From Bubalus kerabau (taxonomy: Eukaryota > Chordata > Mammalia > Artiodactyla > Bovidae): a stretch of 64,000 nt of DNA. The DNA lies in the NCBI RefSeq assembly GCF_029407905.1, contig NW_026577925.1, positions 434,001 through 498,000 of the forward strand, read 5' to 3'. A program made the position numbers and the translations under genes. Under the pieces are notes generated by a model. The model was not told where the DNA came from. It did no database searches and worked only from the letters and a program-made list of their open reading frames with translations. This document shows, in pieces, positions 48,114 to 60,606 of the stretch; positions within the stretch are counted from its first letter, which is position 1; every line of letters begins with the position of its first letter.

Positions 48114-50592
48114 TCTTTGCTCTGTAGGAGAGCTCTAGTGTTCATAAGCCTGTACGTAAGTGAACACAGACATTCTGAGTGCATGTTGCTGCATACCCAA
48201 AATAGGCCCACAAGGAGCCTCATGCTCTCCATGCGGCGCGGAAGCTGTGCAGCCACGCAGCAGCTGAAGAATCCAACCAATTGCTCTTTTCTTACCTCTG
48301 ACAGAGCTCACATTGCCGTAGCCCTTGGCAGTTTGAAAACACTGGACCCTAACCCCTCTCAAAGTAGGCCTGGGTTCTAGTTCGAATAGAAAGTCAATAG
48401 CGGAGCTGAGGACAGGAACGCGGCAGTCATTTATCACACGCTCCTGCAGCCTGCTACTACAGGGACACTAACGCTAGAAGCTAGGAATGTCTTTGCAAGG
48501 TGCGCAAAGGACAAGGGAGAACCTCGACCCTGACTCTAGTATTTCAGTCCCCTGAGTAGATCTGAGGTTCTCCCGCTGTAGAAGCTAACCCATTCCTTTC
48601 AAATACAGGCTTCCTAACACAGGGCCAGTTGGCTGCTTGCTCTTCCACGAAGCAGGCTTCCTTAACTTGCAAACTGCGAATTCCGCTTAACAGCCTGGAG
48701 GAAAATCGCTTCTTGGAAGATTTTTTTCAGAGGCTGTATCCCCGGAGCTGGGGCCAAGCTAGGGGACCCATACTGACAAGGGAAGGCAAAACCACATCCA
48801 ATGTCTTTGCTCTGGAGGACAGCTTTGGTGAGCCTAAGTCTTTCAGGAATATTTCTGGCTCCAACAGAGTCAAATTCTGTGTGTGAAGCTGCACAGCCAA
48901 AATAGGGGAACAGAGAGCCTGATTCTCTCTGTGTAGCTTTGAAGCTGTCATTCAAACAACAGCTTGAGAATCCATACAATGCTCTCCCTTACTGCTAAGA
49001 GAATTCTCATTGCTGTCGTCCTTGACAGTTTGTAGAAATCCGCACCCTAACCCTTCTCCAAGTAGGCCTGGGTCCTAGCTCGGAACAACAGGCAACGGCG
49101 GAGCTGAGGCCAGTAAGGCACAAGTGAGGTCTCACACACTCTTGCAGCCTGATCGTCCAGGAGCAGTAAGGCCTCTTTTTCCCTGCAGGAGGCTCGCTTG
49201 CCTTGCCTCCTGTGAACTGCATTTCCCAGCCTGGGCGCAAAGCTGTTCCTGGAGATTTTTTCTCAGGGGCTGTTTCCCTGGAGCTGGGTCGGACCTCGGG
49301 GGCCCAACTCACAGGGGAAGACAAAACCACATGGACAGGTCTATGCTCTGTAGGAGAGCTCTAGTGAACCTCATCTCTCAGGAACATTCTTGGCTTCTAC
49401 AGAGACACCTCTGTGCATTAAGCTACACACCCAACATAGTGGCAAAGGGAGTCTGATTCTCTCCGTGGGTGCTGATGCTTTGTGGCAAAGCACCTGCTAA
49501 GAATCCATCCGCATAGGCTTCCCTCACCTTGACAGAGGTCTCATTGCTGTAGTCCTTGGCAGTTTGGAAAGAAGCAGACCCTTACCCTTCACCAAGTAGG
49601 CCCTTGTCCTTGTTTGAATGGAAAGGCAGTAGCTGAGCTGAGGCCAGTAAGGCGCCAGTCAAGTCTGACATATTCCCGATGCCTGCTCCTTCATGGAAAA
49701 TAACGTTAGAATCTGGGAATGTCTTTGCAAGGCTGGCAAAGGGCAGTCAGGAACCTCGACCCTGCCTCTGGAATTTCTATCTTCTCAGCACATCTGGTGG
49801 TCTCGGTCAGGAGAAACTAACCCATTCCTTGCAAATATAGGCTTCCAAACACAGGCCGGTTGGCTGTCTCTTCTTGCCGAAGGAAGCTTGCTTATCCCAC
49901 CTCCTGTGAACTCCACTTCCCAGCCTGGGTGATAAGAGGTTCTTGGAGATCTTTTCTCAGAGGCTGTTTCCAAGGAGCAGGGGCTGATCCCAGAGACCCA
50001 CACGCACAGGGGAAGGGAAAACCGCATGGATAAGTCTTTGCTCTCTAGGAGTGCTCTAGTGAACCTCAGTCTATGGGGAATGTTCTTGGCTCCAACGGGG
50101 ACATCTCTGTGTGGGAAGCTGCATTGCCAACATAGAGACACAGAGACCTGATTCTCTCTGTGCAGCTTTGACGCTGTCGTTCAAACAACAAACTGAGAAT
50201 CCACACAATGCTCTCCCTTACCACTGAGAGAGTTATCATTGCTGTAGCCCTTCACAGTTTCTGGAAATCGGCACACAAACACTTCTCCAAGTAGGCCTGG
50301 GTTCAAGTTCAGATGAACATGCAATAGTGGAGCTGAGGCCAGAAAGGCACCAGTCAGGTGTCACACACTCTGGCAGCCTGCTCCTCCAGGGACAGTAAGG
50401 CCTCTATTTCCCTTCAGGAGGCTCGCTTGCCTTACTTCCTGTGAACAGCGTTTCCCAGCCTGGGCGGAAAGCAGTTCCTGGAGATCTTTTCTCAGGGGCT
50501 GTTTCCCCGGAGTTGGGGCGGACCTCGGGGACCCAACTCACAGGGGAAGGCAAAACCAAATGGACAGGTCTATGCTCTGTAGGAGATCTCTA
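48114..50592. repeat. Alternating S/L tandem repeat array 2, left part
   Basis: Anchors at 48114, 48804, 49340, 50035 and 50569 reproduce the 690/536/695/534 pattern of array 1. Confidence 0.85.
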
Positions 50593-50598
50593 GTGAAC
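50593..50598. other. Target-site duplication GTGAAC, left of solo LTR copy 2
   Basis: Matches 51897-51902. Confidence 0.85.
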
Positions 50599-50949
50599 TG
50601 CCGGGGTCCAGCCCCAGCTGATCCAGGGTATTCGAAGCAGAGACGGCGTAGGCGAGGGTCAGGGAACAACTGCTTAATTAAACGTTAATTAAGGATATAA
50701 AGAGTAATAAAATGAGGATAGCTCAGTAGGAAAATTCAGTGGAGAAAAGAGGCTGAGTAGCTTGGTTTACGCGGGGGACCAATAAAACTTCAAGACAAGA
50801 AGCTTGCACCACTTACGTAGGCGGCAGGCGTCCTTCCGTTCTCCCGAAGGAGAGGAGACACTGAGGCCTCCCCGGTCGGATCTTAGAAGCCCAGGCAAAA
50901 TTAGTAAGCTTGGTGGGTTCCGCGCTCCAGATGGAGACTCAACCAGAGT

Positions 50950-50965
50950 GAGAGAGAGAGAGAGA
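50950..50965. repeat. (GA)8 microsatellite in LTR copy 2
   Basis: Same length as in copy 1. Confidence 0.9.
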
Positions 50966-51004
50966 CATGGGGAGACCAGTATTTCGAGAAACTGATCCCA
51001 ATTC

Positions 51005-51010
51005 TTTATT
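51005..51010 (-). terminator. Poly(A) signal of solo LTR copy 2
   Basis: AATAAA on the minus strand, counterpart of 23886-23891. Confidence 0.6.
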
Positions 51011-51022
51011 TTCCATGGTCTA

Positions 51023-51030
51023 CTTTTATA
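51023..51030 (-). promoter_or_regulatory. TATA box of solo LTR copy 2
   Basis: TATAAAAG on the minus strand, counterpart of 23904-23911. Confidence 0.55.
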
Positions 51031-51896
51031 CACTGAGATGTTATGCAAAAGTCACGTGGGGTCAGCAGTCCTGACTTTTATCAAAGTCAGGTGCTTCATA
51101 CAAAAGTATACAGAGGTCTTAGGGGTGTTACATCATCTTCTGGCCGGGGGGCCTGCTGACAATTTACGACCCTCTCCTTGTGACAGCGGTCAGTCAACCA
51201 GGACACTTATTTCTCCAGGGGTGATTATTCTTAAAACAGACGCCACCCAAATAAAGTTACATTCCTATAGGGTGAGGGTGTAGTGGGTTTTAGTTAAGGA
51301 AAGAATGTACTTAGCCTAAGGTCTAACGTGATTTATATCAAAGGTTAATACTTATTTCTTCTATATATTCATTAATGTGTATAAGGGCAGGGGATGTGGA
51401 GACTTAGCAGTAAACATCAGCTCAACAAATGAAAAACCCTTCACCAATATGATTTCTAATCAGCCCATTATACTTATACTAATAATTTTCTAACTTTTCT
51501 AAGGAACCTGTTTTTAGAAGGTTTAAAGCATCTCGTGCCTCTCATGGTTGGGAGGCTGTGAGCAATCACATGTGGCCGGACAAGCCTGTCAGGCAGGCTA
51601 GAGAACCTTCAGAGGAGTTTGTAGGTTAAAACACTCTTGTCACACCCAGGGGTTTTTATCAACTGGAGCTCTAGGTTAACTCCTTCTCCGAAAGAGGTGG
51701 TGGGGGACAGCCCCCTGTAAAGTCAGAGGTGTAGGTGAGAGCACAAAGTAGTAAGGTAGGCAGGCTCTGGTTATGGGGGTAGATGCTCGAGGATTTCCAG
51801 GGGGACTCCTGAGGCTCGATCCCACCTTTACGTATGTCGAGCCTCCTTCCTCATGACCTTTGCCATGGGCGGAGTGCCTCACTCTGGCCCCCAACA

Positions 51897-51902
51897 GTGA
51901 AC
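51897..51902. other. Target-site duplication GTGAAC, right of solo LTR copy 2
   Basis: The L unit resumes immediately afterwards. Confidence 0.85.
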
Positions 51903-54900
51903 CTCCTCTCTCAGGAACATTCTTGGCTCCTATCGAGACACCTCTGTGCGTGTAGCTACACACGCAACGTAGGGGCAAAGGGAGCCAGATTCTTTCCGTG
52001 GGGTGCTGATGCTTTGTGGCAAAGCACCTGCTTGAGAATCCATCAGCTTACGCTTCCCTCGCCTTGACAGAGGTCTCATTGCTGTAGCCCTTGGCAGTTT
52101 GGAAAGAAGAGGACCCTTACCTTTCATAAAGTGGGCCCTTGTCCTAGTTTGAAAGGAAAGGCAAGAGCTGAGCTGAGGCCAATAAGGCGCCAGTCAAGTC
52201 TGACATATTCCCGAAGCCTGCTCCTTCATGGAAAATAACGCTGTAATCTAGGAAGGTCTCTGCAAGGCTGGCAAAGGGCAGTCAGGAGCCTGCACCCTGC
52301 CTCTGGAATTACCGACTTCTGAACAGATCTGGAGGTCTCCCTTAGTGGAAGCTAACCCATTCTTCCAAATAGAGGCTTCCAAACGCAGGCCGCTTGGCTG
52401 CCTCTTGCTCTCTGAAGGAGGCCTGCTTTTCCCGCCTCCTATGAACCCCACATCCCAGCCTCTGGGAAAAGCGGATCTTGAAGATCTTTTCTCAGGGGTT
52501 GTTTCCACGGAGCTGGGGCCGAGCCTGGAGACCCAAACTCACAGGGGAAGAAAAACCACATGGACAAGTCTTTGCTCTCTAGGAGAGCTCTAGTGAACTT
52601 CACTCTGTCACGAACATTCTTGATTCATATGAAGACACCCCTATGTGTGAAGCTGCGTACCCAACATGGGGGCACAGAGAGCCTGATTCTCTCTGTGTAG
52701 CTTTAAAGATGTCGTTCAAAAAACACCTTGAAAATCCATACAATGCTCTTCCTTACCCGTGACAGAGTTCTCATTGCTGTAGCCCTTGGCAGTTTTTAGA
52801 AATCCGCACCCAAACCCTTCTCCAAGTAGTCCTGGGTCCTAGTTCGGAGGAACATGCAATGGCAGAGCTGAGGCCAGTAAGGCACCAGTCAGGTCTCACA
52901 CACTCTGCAGCCTGATCGTCCAGGGACAGTAAGCCCTCTTTTTCCCTGCAGGAGGCTCACTTGACTTCCCTCCTGTGAGCTGCATTTCCCAGCCTGGGGG
53001 AAAAGGGGTCCCTGGAGATCTTTTCTCAGGGGCTCCTTCCCCGGAGCTGGGGAGGACCTCGAGGACCCAACTCACAGGGGAAGGCAAAAGCACATGGACA
53101 GGTTTATGCTCTGTAGGAGAGCTCTAGTGAACCTCATCTCTCAGGAACATTCTGGCCTCCTATAGAGACACCTCTCTGTGTGAAGCTACACACCCTACAT
53201 AGGGGCAAATGGAGCCTGATTCTCTCCGTGGGGTGCTGATGCTTTGTGGCAAAGCACGTGCTTGAGAATCCATCCACTTAGGCTTCCCTCGCCTTGACAG
53301 AGGTCCCATTGCTGTAGCCCTTGGCAGTTTGGAAAGAAGAAGACCCTTACCCTTCATAAAGTAGGCCTTTGTCCTAGTTTGAATGGAAAGGTAATAGCTG
53401 AGCTGAGGCCAATAAGGTGCATGCCAAGTCTGACATACTCCCGTAGCCCTCACCTTCATGGAAAATAACTCTAGAATCTGGGAATGTCTTTGCAAGGCTG
53501 GCAAAGGGCAGTCAGGAACCAGCACCCTGCCTCTGGAATTACCGACTTCTGAGCAGATCTGGAGGTCTCCTTTAGGAGAAGCTAACCCATTCTTACCAAA
53601 TAGAGGCTCCCAAACAGGCCGGTTGGCTGCCTCTTCATGCCCGAAGGAGGCCTGCTTTTCTCGCATCCTATGAAGCCCTGTTCCCAGCCTCTGGGAAAAG
53701 CGGATCTTGAAGATATTTTCTCAGGGGTTGTTTCCATGGAGCTGGGGCCGAGACCAGAGACCCAATCGCACAGGGGAAGGAAAACCACATGGACAAGTCT
53801 TTGCTCTCCAGGAGACCTCTAAGTGAAACTTACTCTGTCAGGAACGTTCTTGACTCCTATGGAGACACCCCTGTGTGTGAAGCTGCATACCCAACAAGGG
53901 GGCACAGAGAGACTGATTCTCTCTTTGCAGCTTTGAAGCTGTCATTCAAACAACAGCTTGAGAATCCATACAATGCTCTCCCTTACCTCTGAGAGAGTTC
54001 TCATTGCTGTAGCCCTTGGCAGTTTTTTAGAAATCCGCACCCAAACCCTTCTCCTAGTAGGCCTGGGTCCTAGTTCGGAGGAACATGCAATGGCGGAGCT
54101 GAGGCCAGTAAGGCACCAGTCAGGTCTCACACATTCTTGCAGCCTGCTCCTCCAAGGGGCAGTAAGGCCTCTTTTTCTCTGCAGGAGGCTCGCTTGCCTT
54201 GCCTCCTGTGAACTGCGTTTCCCAGTCTGGACGAAAAGCAGTTCCTGGAGGTGTTTTCTCAGGGGTTTCTTCCTCGGAGCTGGGGCGAACATCGGGAACC
54301 CAACTCACAGGGGAAGGCAAAACCATATGGACAGGTCTATGCTCTGTAGCAGAGCTCTAGTGAACCTCATCTCCCAGGAACATTCTTTGCTCCTATAGAG
54401 ACACCTCTGTGTTTGAAGCTACACACCCAACATAGGGGCAAATGCAGCCTGATTCTCTCCGTGGGGTGCAGATGCTTTGTGGCAAAGCACCTGTTTGAGA
54501 GTCCATCCGCTTCCACTTCCCTCTCTTTGACAGAGGTCTCTTTGCTGTAGCCTTTGGCAGTTTGGAAAGAAGCAGAGCCTTACCCTTCACCATGTAGGCC
54601 CTTGTCCTAGTTTGAACGGAAAGGCGATAGCTGAGCTGAGGCCAGTAAGGCGCCAGTGAAGTCTGACATATTCCTGAAGCCTGCTCCTTCATGGAAAATA
54701 ACGCTAGAATCTAGAAATGTCTTTGCAAGGCTGGCAAAGGACAGTCAGGAACCTCGACCCTGCCTCTGGAATTTCCGTCTTCTGAGCAGATCTGGAGGTC
54801 TTCTTTTGGAGAAGCTAACCATTCCTTCCAAAGAGAGGCTTCCAAACACAGGCTAGTTGGCTGCCTCTACTTGCCCGAAGGAGGCTTGCTTGTTCTGCTT

Positions 54901-57900
54901 CCTGTGAACTCCGCTTCCCGCCTGGGGGAAAAGTGGTTCTTGGAGATCTTTTTTCAGGGGCTATTTCAACGGAGTTGGAGCCGAGCCCGGAGACCCACAT
55001 GCACAGAGGAAGGCAAAACCACATGGACAAGTCTTGCTCTGTAGGAGAACTCTAGTTAACCTCAGTATGTGAGGAAAGTCTTGGATTCTATGGGGATACC
55101 TCTGTGTGTGGAGCTGCGTACCCAACAAGGGGGCACACAGGGCCTGATTCTCTCTTTGCAGCTTTGAAGCTGTCGTTCAAACAACAGCTTGAGAATCCAT
55201 ACAATGCTCTCCCTTACCTCTGAGAGACTTCTCATTGCTGTAACCCTTGGCAGTTTTTACAAATCCGCACCCAAACCCTTCTCCAAGTAGGCCTGGGTCC
55301 TGGTTTGGATGGCCATGCAATGGCGGAGCTGAGGTCAGTAAGGCACCAGTCAGGTGTCACACACTCTGGCAGCCTGCTCCTCCAGGGACAGTAAGGCCCA
55401 TTTTTCCCTGCGGGAGGCTTGCTTGCCTTGCCTCCTGTGAACTGCGTTTCCCAGCCTGGGCAAAAAGCGGTTCCTGGAGATCTTTTCTCAGGGGCTCTAT
55501 CCCCAGAGCTGGGGTGGACCTCGGGGACCCATCTCACAGGGGAAGGAAAAACCACATGGACAGGTCTATGCTCTGTAGGAGACGTTAGTGTGTCTCATCT
55601 CTTAGGAACATTCTTGGCTCGTACAGAGACACCTCTGTGTGTAAAGCTACACACCGAACATAGGGGCACAGGGAGCCTGATTCTCTCTGTGGGGTGCTGA
55701 TGCTTTGTGGCAAAGCACTTGTTTGAGAATCCATCCGCTTACGCTTCCCTCGCCTTGACAGAGGTCTCATTGCTGTGTCTCTTGGCACTTTGGAAAGAAG
55801 CAGACCCTTACCCTTTACCAAGTAGGCCCTGATCCTAGTTTGAAAGGAAAGGCAATAGCTGAGCTGAGGCCAGTAAGGCACCTGTCAACTCTGACATATT
55901 CCCGATGCCTGCTCCTTCATGGAAAATATTGCTAGAATCTAGGAATGTCTTTGCAAGGCTGGCAAAGGGCAGTCAGGAACCTCGACCCTGCCTCTGGAAT
56001 ATCTATCTTCTGAGCAGATCTGGAGGTCTCCTTCTGGAGAAGCTAACCCATTCCTTGCAAATATAGGCTTCCAAACACAGGCCGGTTGGCTGCCTCTTCT
56101 TGCCTGAAGGAGGCTTGCTTTTCCTGCCTCCTATGATCCCTGGTTCCCAGCATGGGGGAAAAGCAGATTCTTGGAGATCTTTGCTCAGGGGTTGTTTCCA
56201 CGGAGCTGGGGTTGTGCCCAGAGACCCACACATACAGGGGAAGGCAAAACCACATGAACAAGTCTTTGCTTTCTAAGAGAGCTCTAGTGAACCTCAGTCT
56301 TTGACGAACGTTCTTGGCTCCTATGCAGACACCTCTGTGTGTGAAACTGCGTACCCAACATGGTGGCAGAGAGCCTGATTCTCTCTGTGCAGGTTTAATG
56401 CTGTCGTTCAGAAAACAGCTTGAGAATCCATACAATTCTCGCCCTTACCTCTGAGAGAGTTCTCATTGCAGTAGCCCTTGGCAGTTTGTAGAAATCTGCA
56501 CCTAAACCCTTCTCCAAGTAGGCCTGATTCCCAGTTCGGAGGAACAAGCAATGGCGGAGCTAAGACCAGTATGGCACCAGTCAGTTTTCACACACTCTGG
56601 CAGCCTGCTCCTCCAGAGACAGTAAGGCTTCTTTTTCTCTGCAGGAGGCTCACTTGCCTTACTTCCTGTGAACAGCTTTTCCCAGCCTGGGCGAAAAGCG
56701 GTTCCTGGAGATCTTTTCTCAGAGGCTGTTTTCTCGGAGCTGGGGTGGACCTCGGGGACCCAACTCACAGGGGAAGGCGAAACCACATGTACAGGTGAGC
56801 ACTCTGTAGGAGAGCTCTTGTGAGCCTCATCTCTCAGGAACATTCTTGGCTCCTGTAGAGACACCACTGTGTGTGAATCTACACACCCCACATAGGGGCA
56901 AAGGGAGCCTGATTCTCTCCGTGGGGTGCTGATGCTTGGTGGCAAAGAACCTTCCTGATAATCCATCCGCTTATGCTTCCCTCGCATTTACGGAGGTCTC
57001 ATTGCTGTAGCCCTCGGCAGTTTGGAAAGAAGAAGACCCTTACCCTTCATAAAGTAGGGACTTGTCCTACTTTGAATGGAAAGGCAATAGCTGAGCTGAG
57101 GCCAATAAGGCGCCAGTCAAGTCTGACATATTCCCAAAGCCTGCTTCTTCAGGAAGATAACTGTAGAATCTAGGAATGTCTTTGCAAGGCTGGCAAAGGG
57201 CAGTCAGGGCCCTGCACACTGCCTCTGGAATTACCGACTTCTGAACAGATCTGGAGGTCTCCCTTAGGGGAAGCTAACCCATTCTTCCAAATAGAGGCTT
57301 CCAAACGCAGGCCGCTTGGCTGCCTCTTGCTCTCTGAAGGAGGCCTGCTTTTCCCGCCTCCTATGAACCCCACATCCCAGCCTCTGGGAAAAGCGGATCT
57401 TGAAGATCTTTTCTCAGGGGTTGTTTCCACGGAGCTGGGGCCGAGCCTGGAGCCCCAAACGCACAGGGGAAGAAAAACCACATGGACAAGTCTTTGCTCT
57501 CTAGGAGACTCTAGTGAACCTCACTCTGTCAGGAACGTTCTTGTTTCCTATGGAGACACCCCTGTCTGTGAAGCTGTGTACCGAACATGGAGACACAGAG
57601 TCTGATTCTCTCTGTGCAGCTTTGAAGCTGTCGTTCAAACAACAGCTTGAAAATCCATACAATGCTCTTCCTTACCCGTGACACAGTTCTCATTGCTATA
57701 CCCCTTGGCAGTATTTAGAAATCCATACCCAAACCCTTCTCCTAGTAGGCCTGGGTCCTAGTTCGGAGGAACATGCAATGGCGGAGCTGAGGCCAATAAG
57801 GCACCAGTCAGGTCTCACACACTCTGGCAGCCTGATCATCCAGGGACACTAAGGCCTGTTGTGCCTTGCAGGAGGCTCGCTTGCGTTACCTCCTGTGAAC

Positions 57901-60606
57901 TGCGTTTGCCAGCCTGCGGGAATAGCGGTCCCTGGAGATCTTTTCTCAGGGGCTCCTTCCCCTGAGCTGGGGCGGACCTCGGGGACCCAACTCACAGGGC
58001 AAGGCAAAACCATATGGACAGGTCTATGCTCTGTAGCAGACTTCTAGTGAACCTCATCTCTCAGGAACATTCTTGGCTCCTATAGAGACACTTCTGTGTG
58101 TGAAGCGGCGTACCTAACATAGGGGCACAGAGAGCCTGATTCTTTCAGTTCATTTTGACCCTGTCGTTCAGAAAACAGCTTGAGAATCCATAAAATGCTC
58201 TCCCTTACCGCTGAGAGAATTCTCACTGCTGTAGCCCTTGGCACTTTGTAGAAATCCGCAGCCAAACGCTTCTCCAAATAGGCCTGGGTCCTAGTTCGGA
58301 GGAACAGGCAATGGTGGAACTGAGACCAGCAAGGCAACAGTCAGGTTTCACACACTCTGGCAGCCTGCTCCTCCAGGGACAGTAAGGCCTCTTTTTCTCT
58401 GCAGGAGATTCGCTTGCCTTACTTCCTGTGAACAGCGTTTCCCAGCCTCAGCGAAGCGGTTCCTGGAGATCTTTTCTCAGGGACAGTTTCCCCGGAGGTG
58501 TGGCGGACCTCGGGGACCCAACTCACAGGGGAAGGAAAAACCACATGGACAGGTCTATGCTCTGTAGGAGAGGTTTAGTGAACCTAATCTCTCAGGAACA
58601 TTCTTGGCTCCTATAGAGACAACTCTGTGTGTGAAGCTACACTCCCAACATTGGGGAACAGGGATCTTGGTTCTCTCCGTGGGGTGCTGATGCTTTGTAG
58701 TAAAGCACCTGCTTGAGAATCCGTCCTCTTAGGCTTCCCTCGCCTTGACAGAGGTCTCATTGCTGTAGCCCTTGGCAGTTTCAAAGAAGAAGACACTTAC
58801 CCTTCATAAAGTAGGCCCTTGTCCTAGTTTGGATGGAAAGGCAATAGCTGAGCTGAGGCCAATAAGGAGCCAGTCCCCTCTGACACATTCCCGAAGCCTG
58901 CTCCTTCACGGAATATAACTCTAGAATCTTGGAATGTCTTTGCAAGGCTGGCAAAGGGCAGTCAGGAACCAGCACCCTACCTCTGGATTTACCGACTTCT
59001 GAGCAGATCTGGAGGTCTCCTTTAGGAGAAGCTAACCCATTCCTTCCAAATAGAGGCTTCAAAACACAGGCAGGTTGGCTGCCTTTCGTGCCCGAAGGAG
59101 GCTTGCTTTTCTCTCCTCCTATGAACCCCAGTTCCCAGCCTCTGGGAAAAGTGTATCTTGAAGATATTTTCTCAGGGGTTGTTTCCACGGAGCTGGGGCC
59201 GAGCCCGGGGCCCAAAGGCACAGGGGAAGGCAAGACCACATGGACAGGTCTATGCTCTGTAGCAGACCTCTAGTGAACCTCATCTCTCAGGAGCATTCTT
59301 GGCTCCTATAGAGACACCTCTGTGTGTGAAGCTGCGTACCTAACATAGGGGCACAGAGAGCCTGATTCTCTCTGTTCATTTTGACGCTGTCGTTCAGAAA
59401 ACAGCTTGAGAATCCATAAAATGCTCTCCCTTACCACTGAGAGAATTCTCACTGCTGTAGCCCTTGGCACTTTGTAGAAATCTGCACCCAAATGCTTTTC
59501 CAAGTAGGCCTGGGTGCTAGCTCGGATGAACAGGCAATGGCAGAGCTGAGGCCAGTAAGGCAACAGTCAGGTTTCACACACTCTGGCAGCCTGCTCCTCC
59601 AGGGACTGTAAGGCCTCTTTTACTCTGCAGGAGATTCGCTTGCCTTACTTCATGTGAACAGCATTTCCCAGCCTCGGCGAAGCGGTTCCTGGAGATCTTT
59701 TCTCAGGGACAGTTTCCCTGGATGTGTGGCGGACCTCGAGGACCCAACTCACAGGGGAAGGCAAAACCACATGGACAGGTCTATGCTCTGTAGGAGAGGT
59801 TTAGTGAACCTAATCTCTCAGGAACATTCTTGGCTCCTATAGAGACAACTCTGTGTGTGAAGCTACACTCCCAACATTGGTGCTCAGGGAGCTTGATTCT
59901 CTCCGTGGGGTGCTGATGGTTTGTGCAAAGCACCTGCTTGAGAATCCATCCTCTTAGGCTTCCCTCACCTTGACAGAGGTCTCATTGCTGTAGCCCTTGG
60001 CAATTTGCAAAGAAGAAGACCCTTACCCTTCATAAAGTAGGGCCTTGCCCTAGTTTGAATGGAAAGGCAATAGCTGAGCTGAGGTCAATAAGGAGCCAGT
60101 CCCGTCTGACACATTCCCGAAGCCTGCTCCTTCATGGAAAATAACTCTAGAATCTAGGAATATCTTTGCAAGGCTAGCAAAGGACAGTCAGGAACCAGTA
60201 CCCTGCCTCTGGAATTACCGACTTCTGAGCAGATCTGGAAGCCTCCTTTAGGAGAAGCTAACCCATTCCTTCCAAATAGAGGCTTCAAAACACAGGCAGG
60301 TTGGCTGCCTTTTCGTTCCTGATGGAGGCGTGCTTTTCTCTCCTCCTACGAACCCCGGTTCCCAGACACTGGGAAAAGTGGATCTTGAAGATATTTTCTC
60401 AGGGGTTGTTTCCATGGAGCTGGGGCCGAGCCTGGAGACCCAAAGGCACAGGGGAAGGCAAGACCACATGGACAAGACTTTGCTCTTTAGTATAGCTCTA
60501 ATGAACCTCACTCTGTCAGGATCTTTCTTGATTCCTACGGAGACACACCTGTGTGTGAAGCTGCGGCCACAGAGAGCCTGATTACCCATGTGCAGCGCTG
60601 AGTCTG
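51903..60606. repeat. Alternating S/L tandem repeat array 2, right part
   Basis: Anchors at 52569, 53103, 53798, 54336, 55032, 55565, 56263, 56796, 57491, 58023, 58554, 59249, 59780 and about 60478. The pattern is S L S L S L S L S S L S L. The part 52520-57249 has no counterpart in array 1 and adds four S+L dimers. The S-S doublet at 57491-58554 repeats that of array 1. No gene or open frame of interest. Confidence 0.87.

Larger units (their letters stand above)
50599..51896 (-). mobile_element. Solo LTR of a class II (ERVK-like) endogenous retrovirus, copy 2
   Basis: 1,298 bp, intact TG...CA ends, same orientation, insertion base and target duplication as copy 1, so both descend from one integration copied by the block duplication. 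TATAAAAG (51023-51030) and AATAAA (51005-51010) are preserved on the minus strand. It is 10 bp longer than copy 1, through about a dozen single-base differences in short homopolymers. Confidence 0.87.
46195..52520. repeat. Duplicated block, copy II (partner 19081-25395)
   Basis: Second copy of the block spanning the satellite edge, satellite/S-L junction and solo LTR. Outside the LTR only a handful of substitutions were seen over about 5 kb (for example at 47909, 49419, 49803). Confidence 0.88.
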
